Positions 24,111-37,277 are shown, counted from the first letter of the stretch. The stretch: DNA of 64,000 nt from Stenogyne calaminthoides (GCA_037126765.1 JBBCBC010000035.1:1612001-1676000); one strand, 5' to 3'. Numbers and translations are program-made. Notes: generated from the letters alone by a model not told the origin.

Positions 24111-25293
24111 TACCTGATGTTGAACTGGAGTTAGTTCAGGTGGATCAACTACTGTGTGTTGGCTTTCCTTCAGTGGAGAACTATCATCCTGAGGTCCACC
24201 AGCCTGAGTATTTTCATCATGAGTTTCTTTTTCTGAGTCAGATTCACTCCATTCATAGAATGTGATTGACTTCTTCTTTTCAGGCTCATTGGATGATCTA
24301 TCATCATCTTTGTGTTTCAGGCTAAGTATGTGACCCTTTTTGTCAAGTCTCCTGAGTCATGTTCTTGTTTTCTATGAACACAAGTAGATTCATCAAAAAC
24401 AACGTGAGGTGTTTCTTCCACAAAAAGGGTCCTAAGGTTGTAGACTCTGAAGGCTTTACTAATTTCAGAATATCCCAAGAATATTCCTTCATCAGCTTTG
24501 CTATCAAAAGTTTTCAACTAATCTTTACCATTATTATGAATGAAACACTTACAATCAAACACACGAAAGAAAGAAACAAGAGGCTTCCTTTCATTCCATA
24601 GTTCATATGGTGTTTTTCCTTAGTTCTTTGTCAGCATGGATCTATTTTGAGAGTAGCATGCAGTGTTGATAGCTTCAGCCTAAAATCTTTTATTAGCTTC
24701 AACAATCATTGTCCTTGCAGCTTCTTTCAGAGTCCTATTTCTTCTTTCAGCAACACCATTATGTTGTGGGGTCATTGCAGCTGATGTTTCATGAGTTATT
24801 CCATTTGCTGCACAATAATCAGATATAATATGGTTGATAAATACGTGCCTTTATCTGATCTGATTTTGACCACACTCAGATTCTTTTCATTACTGAGTCT
24901 TTTTAGCAATTCAGACAGTTTAGCCTGAGTCTCTTTCTTACTGAGTAAGAATATGACCCATGTATATCTAGAATAGTCATCAACTACTACAAGTGTGTAC
25001 TTCCTGCCATTGGTGCTCACAGGTGTTACTGGACCAAAGAGATCCATATGTAACAATTGAAGTTTCCTTTCAGTAGAGACTTCTACTTTGCTTTTGAATG
25101 ATGCTCTTATTTGTTTGCCTTTCTGACAAACATCACACACATGATCTTTACTGAACACTTCATTTGGTAACCCTCTCACAAGTATTAATCTTGCAAGTTT
25201 GTTCAGGGTTTTGAAGTTTAAGTGATTTAACCTTGTGTGCCACAACCAACTGGTTTCAGTAGTCTGTTTTGCAACTAAACATGTATCCATAGG
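24111..25293 (-). pseudogene. pol: Sire-1e integrase
   Basis: Minus strand. It holds the zinc-binding half (SWLWHTRLNHLNFKTLNKLA, then DHVCDVCQKGKQIRASF), the first DDE motif (LLHMDLFGPVTPVSTNGRKY, VVVDDYSRYTW), KIRSDKGTYL, and the C-terminal SKADEGIFLGYSEISKAFRV region at 24317-24517. There are frame breaks near 24800 and stops at about 24520-24700. At 25293 it is interrupted by Sire-2. The N-terminal continuation is at 62661. Confidence 0.88.
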
Positions 25294-26720
25294 TGTTGGG
25301 AAATTTGTATTTAGTTTTGATGGAAGTTCCAAAATAGTTTGTAATAGGACCAGTTAGACCTGTTAGCTAACTGATGTTTTAGAATCAGGTTAGGATGACC
25401 CGCTGAAATGTATAGACAGTTAATGTATAAGGTAGGTCACATATTGAGGGGGAACTCAATATGTATAGATCAGGTCAGAAGACCAGTTGAGATCAGAAGA
25501 CTACCAGAAGATCAAGATCCAGACCAGAAGACCAGAAGACCTACATCAGTCGAGTCTGCTAGTTGAAGCTAAGACAACTGGCATCAGAAGACTCTATCAG
25601 GTAGACTGATCAGTTGTAACTGATCAGGTCAGCTCACACCAGGTGTCAAGTAATGTTTCACCAAGTCATACGTTGTTGATCTGAACAAGAAGAATGTCAA
25701 CTTTGGTTGGTGAACTAACTCTGACATGCTGTACTTGTTAACCAATGAGAACAAGATATGTATGACCTGAGCTGACACTGCGGATTTCGGCGCTGCATAG
25801 TCAAACGGCTAGAAAAATGACATACACGCTTTCGGCCATGCCGTTCCTAGAAGCACGTCACATCAAATCCTGCAAACCTACCAAATATAGCCTGAAATTC
25901 AAATTGTTCTCCAACGGCTCTTTGATTTTGAGGTCTATAAATATGGGATTACTCTTAGAAGTGAAAACACGGAAATTATCAAGAAGCTCATACTGTAGCA
26001 AAATTTCCCCACGAAGGACACAACCTTGAAGATTATTTTCTAAGCGTTCATCCCATAGTTCTTAGCACATAAATCTTATCCTCTAGCTGTTAGGCTACTT
26101 AAATACTAGGATAGCTGTTAGGTTAAGTTTGTTTAGCAAGATTTAAGACTAGGGTTTCTAGTTCTGATTTCTGGGATCGGTTGAGTGAGAGCTCTATAAA
26201 TATCTGTTGGTGTAATGTGTTGGACTAACACAATAATCTAAGTCCAGTTGGTTAAGTTGGTGCCCCTTGTGATAGGGAAGAGTGGACGTAGGACTGGTTG
26301 TCCGAACCACTATAAATCTTGTGTGCATTTACCTGTTTGATTAACTACTTTATACTATTGCACACAACTTGAGTAAATCTGCATACATATTCTAAGTTAG
26401 GATCAGCTAGCACCAAGATACTGATCTGATCAGTTAAACTCTATAGTCATCTGATTGAAAACAGCTTCGGAATCTGATTTGTTATAAAGTGGTTTTTCAC
26501 ACGGGTATAAACTAGCTTCCGCACAATCAGTTAAACTGATAGACACCGAACTGATTTGCCCTCAGGCGTTCAGTAAGTTGGATATCAGTCCAAACTGATT
26601 CACTTGCACTCTGATCAGGCAAACTGCAATCACACCTGATCTGGACAAAAAAAAAATTAGAAGTCTATTCACCCCTCCCCTCTAGACTTCTGCCCTCACA
26701 AAACTCGTTCAGGACCTACA
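25294..26720 (+). repeat. Sire-2 5' LTR
   Basis: 1.43 kb. The TATA box TATAAATA is at 25936-25943, followed by the likely transcript start region. The GAGTGGACGTAGGA...CCGAACCACTATAA block is at 26281-26316. An AGACCAGAAGA-type tract lies at 25470-25560. It differs from the 3' LTR by point changes and by lacking about 40 bases near 26110. Confidence 0.93.
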
Positions 26721-26738
26721 AGTGGTATCAGAGTCGTG
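26721..26738 (+). other. Primer-binding site of Sire-2
   Basis: AGTGGTATCAGAGTC directly after the LTR end CCTACA. It contains TGGTATCAGAG, the initiator-Met tRNA complement. Confidence 0.88.
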
Positions 26739-26857
26739 GTTCTACAGACCACTGGCTTTGAATATCATCGCTTCTTGAGGATGAACCTTTGTGGTCACTT
26801 GAACTGATCTTAGAAAAACCTTTTTAAATCTCATCTGTTTTCAAACACACGATCAGC

Positions 26858-29431
26858 ATGGATAATAATTCGGGTATGTATCATGATTTGCCTAAATTTT
26901 CCATTGATGAGTATGCAGACTGGACGATATACATGAGCAACCATCTGGGATCAATAAGCAGCAGGATGATGGAAATTCTTTAACGAGGACCCATCATCAT
27001 CTACCATGACAACCCAGCTGTTGGAGGTGATCCAGATTTTGCAGTTGGAAGTCTTGTCAGAAAGAGTCCCGCCCTGATGGATGTTGAAGAGAGAAAGTTG
27101 TACACTCTGGATACCATAGCCAGACACATAATCATGAAGACCATGGACAAGATAACCAGAGAAAAGATAAAGTATCTCAAGATAGCCAAACAAATGTGGG
27201 ATACGCTTGCTGATATGTGTGTAGGAAATGATTTGATCAAAGATAGAAGACTGCAAGCTGAACTGGTGAAATTTGAGAAACTCAAGATGCTACCAAATGA
27301 AACCATCAATGAGCTCGATGGAAGAATCACCATGTCAGTCAACAAGCTTCGGGAACTTGGACGAGAGATGTCAGATAAAGACATAAATTACAAGATCTTG
27401 AGATCTCTGACTAAGAAGTGGGATATGAAAGTCACTGTAATAAAGGATTGTCAAGTTATTTCCAAGATGAAGCCAAGCAACCTGTTCCTGAGTCTTAAAG
27501 CCCATGAGTTCGATCTGATCGAAAGAGGGCAAGAAGAAGAAGACGAGTCGCCTGCTGAAGCCACACCTGCCACATCAAAATCAGTTGCATTTAAAGCAGC
27601 CAGCAGCAACTCAAAGTCTACTGAACCTATTGGGAATATTATAAGCCAAACTGAACAGATTGCTTTGCTAACCAGAAAACTTGAAAAATCTAACATCCAA
27701 CTTGGTAAGTATCGCAGATTTTACAGGGATTATCAAAACAGCAGAGGAAGAGGTAGGAGGCCAGCTGACAGATCTCCATAAAGGACCAGATCTGATGAAC
27801 GAAGAGATGATCACAGAAAGGATCACAGAGAAGATAAGAAAATAGATGATCGGTCTGATGAAAGGAGAGACAACAGATCTGAGAGAAGAAATTCTTATTA
27901 CAATCAGACAGATAAGTCACCTGACAGATTCTACAGACAGAATGACTCACCTGGCAGAAGAAGTTCCGTGGATCGTGGAGCGTGTTTCAACTGTGAGAAA
28001 CCAGGTCATTATAGCACAGATTGTCCAGACCTGACACCAAAAGAAAGAGAAGAGAAGCGAAACAGAAGAGAGAAACGCTATAGAGACAGGAAATCCATGG
28101 TTGCTGATACATCTGAAACTGATGATTCTTATCTGCCTTATGAGGATTCAGGCTACTCATCTGTATAATATTTTTGTTTGATAAGAAACGCTGATGATTT
28201 CTACCACTACGATGATCTGATATTCTCTTCTGATGATGAAATCTGTCTGATGACTAAGGAGGAAGACCAATCTGAGGTAACCCTTTAAACCTTTTGCTCC
28301 TTCAGTTTCCACACCAGCTATGGTTAGCACACCTGCAGGAGAGATTGACTTGCAGCTCTACTCTGAGCAATTGTTTGATGATCTCTCTAACGTAGTAGAC
28401 ACTTATACGATAGTGGAAGCTGAAAACGATTGAAAATACTCAAATTTTGTTAAGGAAAATCTCGACAAGAAAGCGGTTGAACTAAAATCATTGAAGCCGC
28501 TTTAAGATAATCAAGAACTGAAAGCTCTGAAAGTTAATTCTTCTGATCAGGAGAAGCAGATTAAGGAACAGCTAGCTATCAACAAACAGCAAGCTGATGA
28601 TTTTAAAATCCTACACGCCAAGTTTGATGATCTCTTCCGACTACATGAGCGTCTGAAATTAACTAAGGATAGTTTACGAAATCTTTGAAAACCGTTCAGG
28701 ATATGAACAACTATTTTCAAACGACAACTAATAAGAAGGGAATTGGGTATGAAACCCCTTCTACATCCTCAAAAGCCCCATTTGATTCACTTCAAAAAGG
28801 TGTAATCAAACGAGTTTCTGATATAGATACACATAAAGTAAAATTTGTATCTAATAAGGGAAAGAGACCTGCTGAACAAGTAAGGCAAGTGCCCAATCAG
28901 AAAGGGAATAGAAATGGACCCCAACTGATTAAGCATCAGCCAAGGAATCAACAGAAGAACCCAGTTCTTCTGAAGAGACCCCTACCTGATCAGCAGATTA
29001 GGTATCAGAAAAGACAACCTCTAAAGGGGAAATCTGATCTGAAACCTAATCAGGTCAAGCAGCCTAACAGGCAAGCCAAGGGTAAACTGCTGAAACCAGA
29101 TATGTCAATAAGATATGAATCTTTTAATGGTAGCAGTCGTACCTACCCTTATAATCAGAAACCTAGGGCTGCTGCACCTGAGCCCCACTGGGTTAAAAGA
29201 AGACAAACTGCAACGAAAAATCCTAAGTCTTCTGATTCACCCAAGGCTCGCACAAATAATCATACTGATCAGAATGCATATGAAGAGATGTATGATTATG
29301 TAGATGTTTATGGGAGACAAATCAGGCCTTCTGATCTATCTGATTACAATAGAAGTGCCCTGTTTGTACGGATCCCTAAAACCAACTCTAACCCCTCAGG
29401 ACCCAATCCTAAAGGGGTACCTAAAACCTGA
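26858..29431 (+). pseudogene. gag: Sire-2 gag and basic linker
   Basis: Start ATG at 26858 (MDNNSGMYHDLPKFS), about 120 bases after the primer-binding site. The same frame runs to 28168 with in-frame stops at 26981 and 27779. It holds the gag core (ADMCVGNDLIKDRRLQAELVKF), an RS/RD-rich region, and a CCHC knuckle CFNCEKPGHYSTDC. After 28168 an acidic and coiled-coil part continues in other frames with further stops. The region 28685-29431 is a long, very basic Gln/Lys/Pro-rich linker typical of Sirevirus gag ends. The total is larger than an ordinary copia gag. Pol begins 5 bases downstream in another frame. Confidence 0.85.
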
Positions 29432-29650
29432 TTTGATTGCAGGTTCACGTGGGTTTGGCCAACAAAGGAGGTGTACAAGCAACTATGTGGTACATCGATA
29501 GTGGATGCTCAAGGCATATGACTGGTAGCAAACATCTCCTCAGCTCTTACACAGAACAAGAAGGCCCACATGTACTCTTTGGTGATGATAACTTTGGTTT
29601 TACCAGAGGATTCGGAACCTTAGAAAATGATGATGTACAGGTTACTAGAG
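29432..29650 (+). pseudogene. pol: Sire-2 protease, first part
   Basis: Aspartic protease start: MWYIDSGCSRHMTGSK (catalytic DSG), then VLFGDDNFGFTRGFGTL. At 29651 Sire-1c is inserted after VTRV. The protein resumes at 40387 with SYVEGLKHN. The TSD TAGAG is at 29646-29650. Confidence 0.88.
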
Positions 29651-31743
29651 TGTTGGTCCCGGTGCAAATGAGTCTTACACGTGTATGGGGGGGAATACAC
29701 GTGTTCAGTGATTTTAAAACTTTTCTTTACTGAGGTCAGATTGGGTCAGGTTGTCCTGATGATTTGGTCCTGAGAAGCACAAATCGCCCTGAGTCAAAGT
29801 CTACCTGAGACAGTGATCCTGAGCTGCTTTCAGTAACCTCAGATAATCCCAACTGATCCTGAGTTTTCAGAGTTACTGAGCTTGCTTGAAAAGCTACTCA
29901 GATGTGCGGAATGGTTGGACTTAAGTTTATACTCGTTTTTATGCTTTGCTGAAAAACTTCCTTTTTAATGGAATAGTGATTAGGTTGTGATTCAGTTAGA
30001 TGCAACTTCAGTGGATTGATTTCAACTGAATATCAGTGAAAATATGCTTTCAGTTTAAGATATGCAACAGTTAATCAAAGCAATACAGAAAGCAAAGAAC
30101 ACAACAAGTTATAGTGGTTCAGAGACTCAAGCTCCTACGTCCACTCTCTCTGACTCTTCAGAGAAATTCACTAATCACTTACTAAGGTTTTCTGACTACC
30201 TCTGTAGTTTACTAACCTTTCTTCTTCCTAAGGTTTTCTGACTACCTCTGTAGTTTACTAACCTTTCTATTTTGAGCTTTCTGACTACCTCTGTAGTTTA
30301 CTTACTCAAAACACACACAAGCTTTCTGACTATCCAAGATAGTTTACTCACTTCTTCTCTAGAACTTTCTGACTACCTCAATGTAGTTTACTAACTCTTT
30401 ACAACTCCAACTCACCAACAATCACACTCAAACTACCTTACAAAGGGTTTGAGGTTTCTTGGTTGGTTTCCAACTAGGATGAGATATCCTTTACAATTAA
30501 CTACAATGCAAAGGCTATGATATCTCGACTAAGCTTTGGATATATCTTATCAAGCTAGGCTTAGTAAATGAGCTCTCTTCGATATAAAGCACTTGGGAAA
30601 TTCTTGGGTTTTCGAGTGCTTCAACTTGCAATAATAAGTATGAGCTCTTGAGTTGCTTACAAATTTCCCGTAACCTTCAATGTAGAGGGTCACAAGTATT
30701 TATAGGCATACACCAAGGCCACTATTGAATAACTATCCGTTGGAAGAGATAGCTTCGTGAGTTTCCTCTTATGGTGTGTGATGAACGGCTATATTTAGGT
30801 TTTGAAACTCCGTAGCACGTTTTAGGCAAACAGCTTTTCATGTAGCTGGTCATCACTTTTTGCAGTCTGGAACATAGTACTACTGACATATTTCAGTGAC
30901 CTGTCGCTGTCAGTGTCAGTAAAGTACAGTGTTGTTTTCTTCTTTTATACTTTTGTCTCTAGTTAAATGTAGACAAATACAACGGCTCATTTTGGTCAAT
31001 ATCTCTGAGTGATATAACCTTAACAACACTTTGTCTTAGTTCCTTTTGTCTGCATGAGAATGTCTTGGGCAATATCTATTTTTCTAAGCAATCGCGTTTT
31101 TCTCAGTATTGTATCCTTCAGATAGATATTTTCAGTGCCTCGGAACATTCAGGTTTATACTGAGCATTCAGTAGATTACTGAGTCTTCAGTAATTACTGT
31201 GCCTTCAGTATCCTTGGTCTTCAGTCTTCTGTCTTCTGTGTCTTCTGAGTCTTCTGAGTCTTCTGTGTCTTCTGAGTCTTCAGTGTCTTCTGAGTCTTCA
31301 GTGTCTTCTGAATCTTCAGTGTCTTCTGAATCTTCACAGATATACTGACTGATATACTGAGTCTTCATGCTGAGTCTTCAGTTTCTCAGTTTCTCACTGA
31401 GTCTTCAGTATCTCAGTTTCTCACTGAGTCTTTAGTATCTCAGTTCCTCACTGAGTCTTCAGTATCTCAGTTCCTCACTGAGTCTTCAGTATCTCAGTTT
31501 CTCAGTTTCATACTGAAACTTCAGAAACTTAAGTTTCATACTGAAACTTCAATTTCTTCAGAAACTTACTGAGTCTTCAGAATCTATCCTGATCTATATC
31601 TGCTGACTATGCATTGTGCAGATAACATCCTGGACACTCTAAAACTGAATCCTGACTCAACTATCAAGATTATCCTGAACATGTCATACTCAGGGGTTTT
31701 GGTATCTAATCAAAATCTTCTTTATTAAATTCATCTCCCAACA
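29651..31743 (-). repeat. Sire-1c 3' LTR, full length
   Basis: 2.09 kb. The TATA box (plus-strand TATTTATAG) is at 30697-30705. A TCTTCTGAGTCTTCAGTG low-complexity tract lies at 31158-31580. Paired ACACGTGT motifs flank a run of seven G at about 29677-29705. It is the intact reference for the deleted 5' LTR at 39135. Confidence 0.93.
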
Positions 31744-31758
31744 ATTCCCCCCTTTTTT
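31744..31758 (-). other. Polypurine tract of Sire-1c
   Basis: The minus strand reads AAAAAAGGGGGGAAT next to TGTTGGGAG. It is preceded by a transcript-end-like AT-rich stretch of about 350 bases without a gene. Confidence 0.88.
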
Positions 31759-32121
31759 ATGATGCCAAAACCATCTTGTTACAAAACACTTAACCTATAC
31801 TCAGGTTTCAGTTTTACCTATTACAAGAATGGTATATCTCTCAACAAACAATTTCCCAACAATTTCTTCAGTAATGAATTTCCCAACAATTTCATCACCA
31901 AACAACATTCAGGCATATCAAAAGTAAAGATATGTAAAGTAAGATAATGAGATATTATCTTTGAGCATAAATGATAAAGTTTCATTGATGAATAGTAGAC
32001 AGTTACAACTTACAATGAACTTATCTGAAAAACAAAAGCAAAAAGACAAAAAGATAAGGAAATTACAAGAGTCTTCTGAGTCTTGATCTTCAGTCTTCTT
32101 TTGCTCTTCAGCTCGGGCTCT

Positions 32122-35100
32122 TCAGTTCTCTTCTTCCACCTCATCAACAGGCACTTCAAGGTTGAACATTCCATAATATCTTCTCTTCAGTGCATCTCTC
32201 TCCTTGATGATATCAGGATTGTTCCCTGTCAGGCCCAACTAAATGGCGTACTGAGCAATCTCCTGAGAAATGGCTGATTCATTCACTAAGTCATTCTCCA
32301 GCCTAGGAGGAGGGTACGAGTATGGACCAGGGGCTGTTATCTGAACCTTTCCTTCATCCGCAAGATTGATCCAGCCTTGAAGATACTTCGGATAAAAGGT
32401 CAGGAGATAGTCAATGAAAGCCTCATTGAGATCTGAGCTCTCCCCTCTCCATTCTCTTAGCACATCATAGTAGAACCAAAATGTTCTCTTGATTTCTTCC
32501 CATGCATCGTTGAACTGGATTGGCATCCACTTGTCAACATGCGGCCATTTCTGTGCTTTAGTATTCCCACTCCTCTTGCTTGCGAACTTCTTGAAACCAC
32601 TCCTTCTCTTCTGCTCTTTTTCCATCTTCTTTCTGATCACGGGAACTCCAGAAATAGAAGCAGCAGTTTTCTTGGCTTGCTCAAGTTGGAGTGATCTCAG
32701 AGCACTTCTTGTATTGAAGACTTTCTTTTGAGGCTCAACCTCATACTCTTCAATATCCAGAATCAACTTCCTTTGAGTTGGCTTAGAAGCCTTAGCTCTT
32801 TTACCCTCAGGCTCAACAAAAGCCACAGCCTTCCTTTTAATGGGCAATTCAGCTCCAGCTTGGCTTGTCCCAACTCTTCTTCTATCACTCAGTTTCTCTG
32901 CAGCTACTTCTTGCATTGTTTCTTCAGAAACCTGAGTGTAGACTGGCTTCTCCACCATCTTGAATTTCAGCTTCTCAGTGGCTTCGACTTCTTTCAAGGC
33001 TTCAGCAATCTTTTTCTACTCTGCTTCTTTGTCATCCTTTCTTTCCAAAGTATGTTCCAATAACTTTCTCAGTTCAGCTCCAGGTCTTTCCCCCTTCTTG
33101 GAACCATACTTGGGCAGAAGTCTGGAGAGTAGTGTGTCCATATGATACTGCTCCTTGCTGACACTACGCACTTCCCCTGCCAACTGATCTTGCTCTTCTT
33201 CGAGCCTTCTTAGGTGGTTCTTTGCCATGGAGAACTCTTTAGACATCTGGGCAAATTGGCTGGAGAGAGCTTCTTTGAACATGTATGTCATCTTGGCCAT
33301 GAGCATTGAGCTCATCTCCTCAACAGCATTCTTTACTAGCATCTCATTCTTCTCCACCAATTTGGCTTCAAGATATGCAGTCCTTTCCTGATGCTTCTAC
33401 TTCAGCTATGCACTTATCTCAGCTTTGACCCCTTCCATCTTCTCTTCCATCTTTCCTTCCATGGAGGTCAGCTTCTCAGTCAGAGTGTTCTGAAGTTGCA
33501 ACAGTTCTGAAGAAGAACTCATACTTTCCATCTTCTGATCTTGGTTGGCCAATACCTCCTCAATCTGAGCAACTTTGTTCAAGATTGGCTCAACCTTCTC
33601 TAGCTTCTCCATTACTGGGGTGAGATCAATCTCAAGAGCATATAAGATCTGTTGTTTCTCCTGAGACGGTTGTTCAGCCTGAGTCTCAGTCTGAACCTGA
33701 GTTTCAGTCTAAACCTGGGCTTCAGACTCAGTCTGGGTTTCCACCTGATCTTAGGTGTCCACCTGAGCCTCAGTCTGCATATCAGACATTACAGAATTAA
33801 AGATAGGCACTTCAGTAATCTTGGCATAATTTTTAGTAGTGCCAAAAGTTACCTGAAGGCTAACTTCAGTCTGAGGATGTTTGACAGCAGGCTCTTCAGC
33901 ATCAGTACCCTCTTTCTCCATTTGAGATTGACTCTCATCATCCCCTTGTTGGTCCCCATCTTGAGATTTGTCTTTGGAGCTCAGGGCACCAACTTCAGCA
34001 TCCTTCCTCTGAGCAACTTTCTTCTTAACCAGCTCATCAAAGTCAGAAGTTTTCATCCTGAGCTTGGTTTTCCTGAATCCTGAGAATTCAGTAAGAACAG
34101 TTGTTTCCTCATTCCACCAGTCTTCACCTCTGAATGAAGCGATGTTGAGCATTTCAGGAAGAGTCTGGTTGAGGATATAGACTGTTGACCTCAATCTGAA
34201 GAAGATGTCTTGGAGGTCAGGGAATGAGCTAAGCTCAGGGTAGCGGTCAAGAATGAACTGTTCCCCCTTGCTTCGCCACTCAGTCTCTTTAGCTTCACCC
34301 TTCTTGAGCTTCGGGCACTCAGGTTCAGTAGGAAAATCTGCTGAAGGATCTAGGAATGGATCACTCAGGAGCTCATCAAGGTTCAGCATCTCCTGAGGTT
34401 CAGCAAAATCTGAGGATTGGACAGGCAACTCCTCAGTCTGAATCTGATCTGGCTCTGAGGATTGAGCTGGCACTTCTTCAGCAGGAATCTGAGCAGCCTC
34501 TGAGGTCTGAGCAGGTGTTTCCTCAGCAGGAATCTGAGCTTGCTCTGAGTTCTGAGCAGGCACTTCCTCAGCAGGAATCTGGGCTGTCTCTGAGGTCTAA
34601 GTTCCTTGGAAGATTTCTTAAGAGAACTTGTCAGAGCTTAGTGACGTCTCAAGAACCTCAGAGAAGACTTGCTCCTCAGTTTGCTCATGTGCCGTGGATA
34701 TAACCTGAGCCAATACATGTAAAGGCGATTTTTGAGCTTTTTGGCCCTCAGGTTGTATCTCCTCAGGCTCACTCTCCTTTTCATCGGTGAGAATCACCAT
34801 TCTTTTGAGCTTTGGAGCAAGGGTCTTCTTCTTCAAAGTTTCACCCTTCTCCATCTTGATCTCCAATAAAGCCTTCCCCTGGCTTTATGGGCTTCTTCAG
34901 TAGTAGCAGCTGCAAGTGATTCCACTTTCTTCTCTTTCTTCCCTTTTATAGTCTTATTGGTGGCAACAGGCTTGAACATCACCTTAGACTTTGGGAATGG
35001 AGTGGAATCGACAAAGATATCCTCCTCTTCTCGACACATCTCCAAAATAAAAGCTATTTTGGTTGCATGGAGTATCTTGCCTTTTATTGAGATAGATCCA

Positions 35101-35700
35101 TCCTCCTTCTTTATGAGCTTAGCCTGGTCACTCACCACTTTAATCAGATATCTCAGCCAGTTGAAATCGTTGGTGGGTGAATCTTCTATTGCCGCCATCA
35201 ATCGGAGCTTGGGAGTGCTTATCTGCTCAAAGCTCCCTGATCTGCTCATAATACACTTACTAACAATATCCATCAAAACTCTGTACTTCGGCTTTAAATG
35301 TCGTTTATGCAATGTAGCCTTCCTGCTCCTGTCCCAACATATAAGTTGTGGGATCCTCTCCTCTATCACATAACTCAAAAACATCGTTTAAATTTCTAGG
35401 GACTATATACAGCTCCCATACAAAATCTACATATTTTGAGGTATGCTCTAGATGGGAAACGGAAATTTTGGACTCAATACGATCTTCCTCATCGATTTCC
35501 AGATTTGAAATAAACTCTATTACCTCTCTAGAGTATTCAGCCTCTGGTTGGCTTGCGACTAGATTTGTCAGTTTTACTAATCGGATTAAGTATTGCGCCT
35601 CTTCTTCATGAGCCGCGTTGGATGTACTCTCCAGCGATACCACATATTCATACCACGGCTTGTTGGATTCAGCCAGTTTGTCGAATATTGTGTAAGTCAT
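32122..35700 (-). pseudogene. Sire-1c env-like gene
   Basis: Minus strand, start ATG at 35700 (MTYTIFDKLAES), chosen because Sire-1d starts with the same context; the open frame upstream to 35868 runs through the TATA region. Residues 1-240: a globular domain with SKYVDFVWELYIVPRNLNDV and KYRVLMDIVSKC. Then a lysine-rich stretch, tandem acidic repeats (AQIPAEEVPAQ) and a conserved block (FILDRYPELSSFPDLQDIFF). A predicted coiled coil follows at about 33000-33600, then a basic patch (KRAKASKPTQRK) and a C-terminal block (DKWMPIQFNDAWEEIK). No clear signal peptide or membrane segment is seen. Frame breaks occur near 35310 and 34850, with in-frame stops at 34618, 34597, 33751, 33709, 33406, 33397, 33016 and 32239. 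Position after pol matches Sirevirus env-like ORFs. The envelope role is unproven for the family. Confidence 0.8.
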
Positions 35701-35815
35701 TTTGGGAATTTTGAAGGTAGGGTTTGAAAATGACGATTTCTGGGCAAAGGGGTTTTTATTTTGCAGAGTGTTTTTGGGAACGAGGGTTAATGAAATGTGG
35801 CTTGAATGGCTTTTC

Positions 35816-35885
35816 AAATGCATATATAGATCGATTCGTGGGAAATCATATCGATTGATGAAAATCAACGGTTGAGATTAATCAC
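35816..35885 (-). promoter_or_regulatory. Candidate promoter of the Sire-1c env-like gene
   Basis: About 120 bases before the env-like ATG the minus strand has CTATATATG (35821-35829). About 40 bases further upstream is AATCTCAACCGTTGATTTT (35861-35880). The A/C-rich stretch between TATA and ATG looks like a plant 5' UTR. The same arrangement occurs in Sire-1d at 45945-46133. Confidence 0.55.
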
Positions 35886-36150
35886 AGATTAATCGGGTAT
35901 ACGAAAGGACGATCTCACGAAAAGTACGCCGCCATTTTAACCTTATTGGTGATTAATTGAACAGAGCAATTAATGACTGTTGACCTTCTTCGGCATTTCA
36001 AAGATCCCGCCCAAAACATTCTCTTCAGGTGTTTAGTATTTATTGCAAATGATTACTGAGATTCACTTAAGCAATAAATGAGTTGCATGAGTCATTACTT
36101 CTTCAGACTAATTTCCCTCTATCAGTCTTACAATTGACCTTGATAAAATG

Positions 36151-36193
36151 TCAGTATGATACTGAGTACTGAACGGGTTCAGTATGATACTGA
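36151..36193. repeat. 28-bp repeat with 15-nt palindrome, two copies (Sire-1c)
   Basis: TCAGTATGATACTGA at 36151-36165 and again at 36179-36193, 28 bases apart. Each is a palindrome around a central base. Sire-1d has four copies at the same spacing in the same place. Confidence 0.85.
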
Positions 36194-36299
36194 GTACTGA
36201 CCTTCAGTACACCTGAGTTTCTCAAGACTCAGTTCAGTATTTCCAATTTTATCCTGAGTTTCTCAGTAGAATCCTGAGAAAACTTCATGCATCTGAAAA

Positions 36300-36480
36300 C
36301 CTTCAATTTTTCAGATTTTACTCTATACATCTGGATCCAACATCCCTAATTCAACTGATAGTTCCTGAAATCTTGATTCAGCCAATGGTTTTGTCAAGAT
36401 ATTAGCTCTCTGCTTATCAGTATGAATTTTCTCCATCCTGATGTCCTTTTTCTCTACATGATCTCTGATGAAGTTCTTTC
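36300..36480 (-). pseudogene. pol: Sire-1c RNase H remnant
   Basis: Minus strand. Only the C-terminal end of pol is left: FIRDHVEKKDIRMEKIH and ILTKPLAESRFQELS, matching the end of Sire-1d RNase H. It is joined to sequence that follows the gag linker (TELNED) at about 36480-36580. Everything between, about 3.9 kb in a full element, is deleted. Confidence 0.82.
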
Positions 36481-37277
36481 TTCAGTCTAATTTCTCCTGA
36501 AGTCCACGAAGGAAATTCATCTTCCAACACTGACATCTCAGATCTTCTTTCAACAGGGCTAATGATGTCTTCATTCAGCTCAGTGCCCTTTTCCGTTTTC
36601 CTGAAAAACAGATTAGATCTGTGGTACCCATTTGGTATAGGGTCCTACCAGGTTAGCTGTACCTTTTGGAATCCAAATCTGCCTGACAACTCTAATCACT
36701 TTAGAGTGGCTAATAGGTCTTCCATAAACATCTACATACACATTTACCACTATGGGTGCCTTAGCAGTATCCTGTGTATGAGTGCTAGCCTTGGCATGAA
36801 CATGAGCCTTAAAATTTTTCTTGGGTACATGCCTTTTGTTCCATTGCTTTGGCTTCTGTGCAGCTGGTCTGAATCTTTATTGACTTGGGTTCAGGTAACC
36901 TTTACCCTTAGGCAAGTGGGGCTTAGGTTGCCTGTACTGAAATAGGGGCCTTTCAGTATTCTGAGGACTTGGTCTTTTCAGTTGAGAATGTCTCTGCTGA
37001 GTGTTTATCTTCTGAAAATTCCTCTGTTGGTTCAGTGCAGATCCTTTCAGGTTTGCATTCTTAGCCTGAGGCTTCGATGTACTTGCCTAAAATTTTCTTA
37101 CTGAGTGGTCAGGTTTTCTAGCCTTCACCTGAGGTTTGGGCTTTCTCACCTGAACATTCAGTTTTTCTGGAACCATAGGTCCTTTTCCCTTGTCTAAAAC
37201 TTTGGGCATTTCTTCAGTTCGAAGTGTAGGTGCCACTGGTTTAACGAAGATTGTCTTCTTGCTACTTGATGCAGCAT
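36481..37277 (-). pseudogene. gag: Sire-1c gag-pol basic linker
   Basis: Minus strand. The Lys/Gln/Pro-rich linker that follows gag is out of frame with gag because a run of five G in Sire-1d and Sire-1e is four G here, near 37310. It includes the block encoding WVPK and VDVYGR. It ends at the pol deletion. Confidence 0.75.

Noticed and set aside
33652..34083. 143-codon plus-strand open frame with repeated SLSLN
   Set aside because: Antisense of the acidic repeats in the Sire-1c env-like gene.
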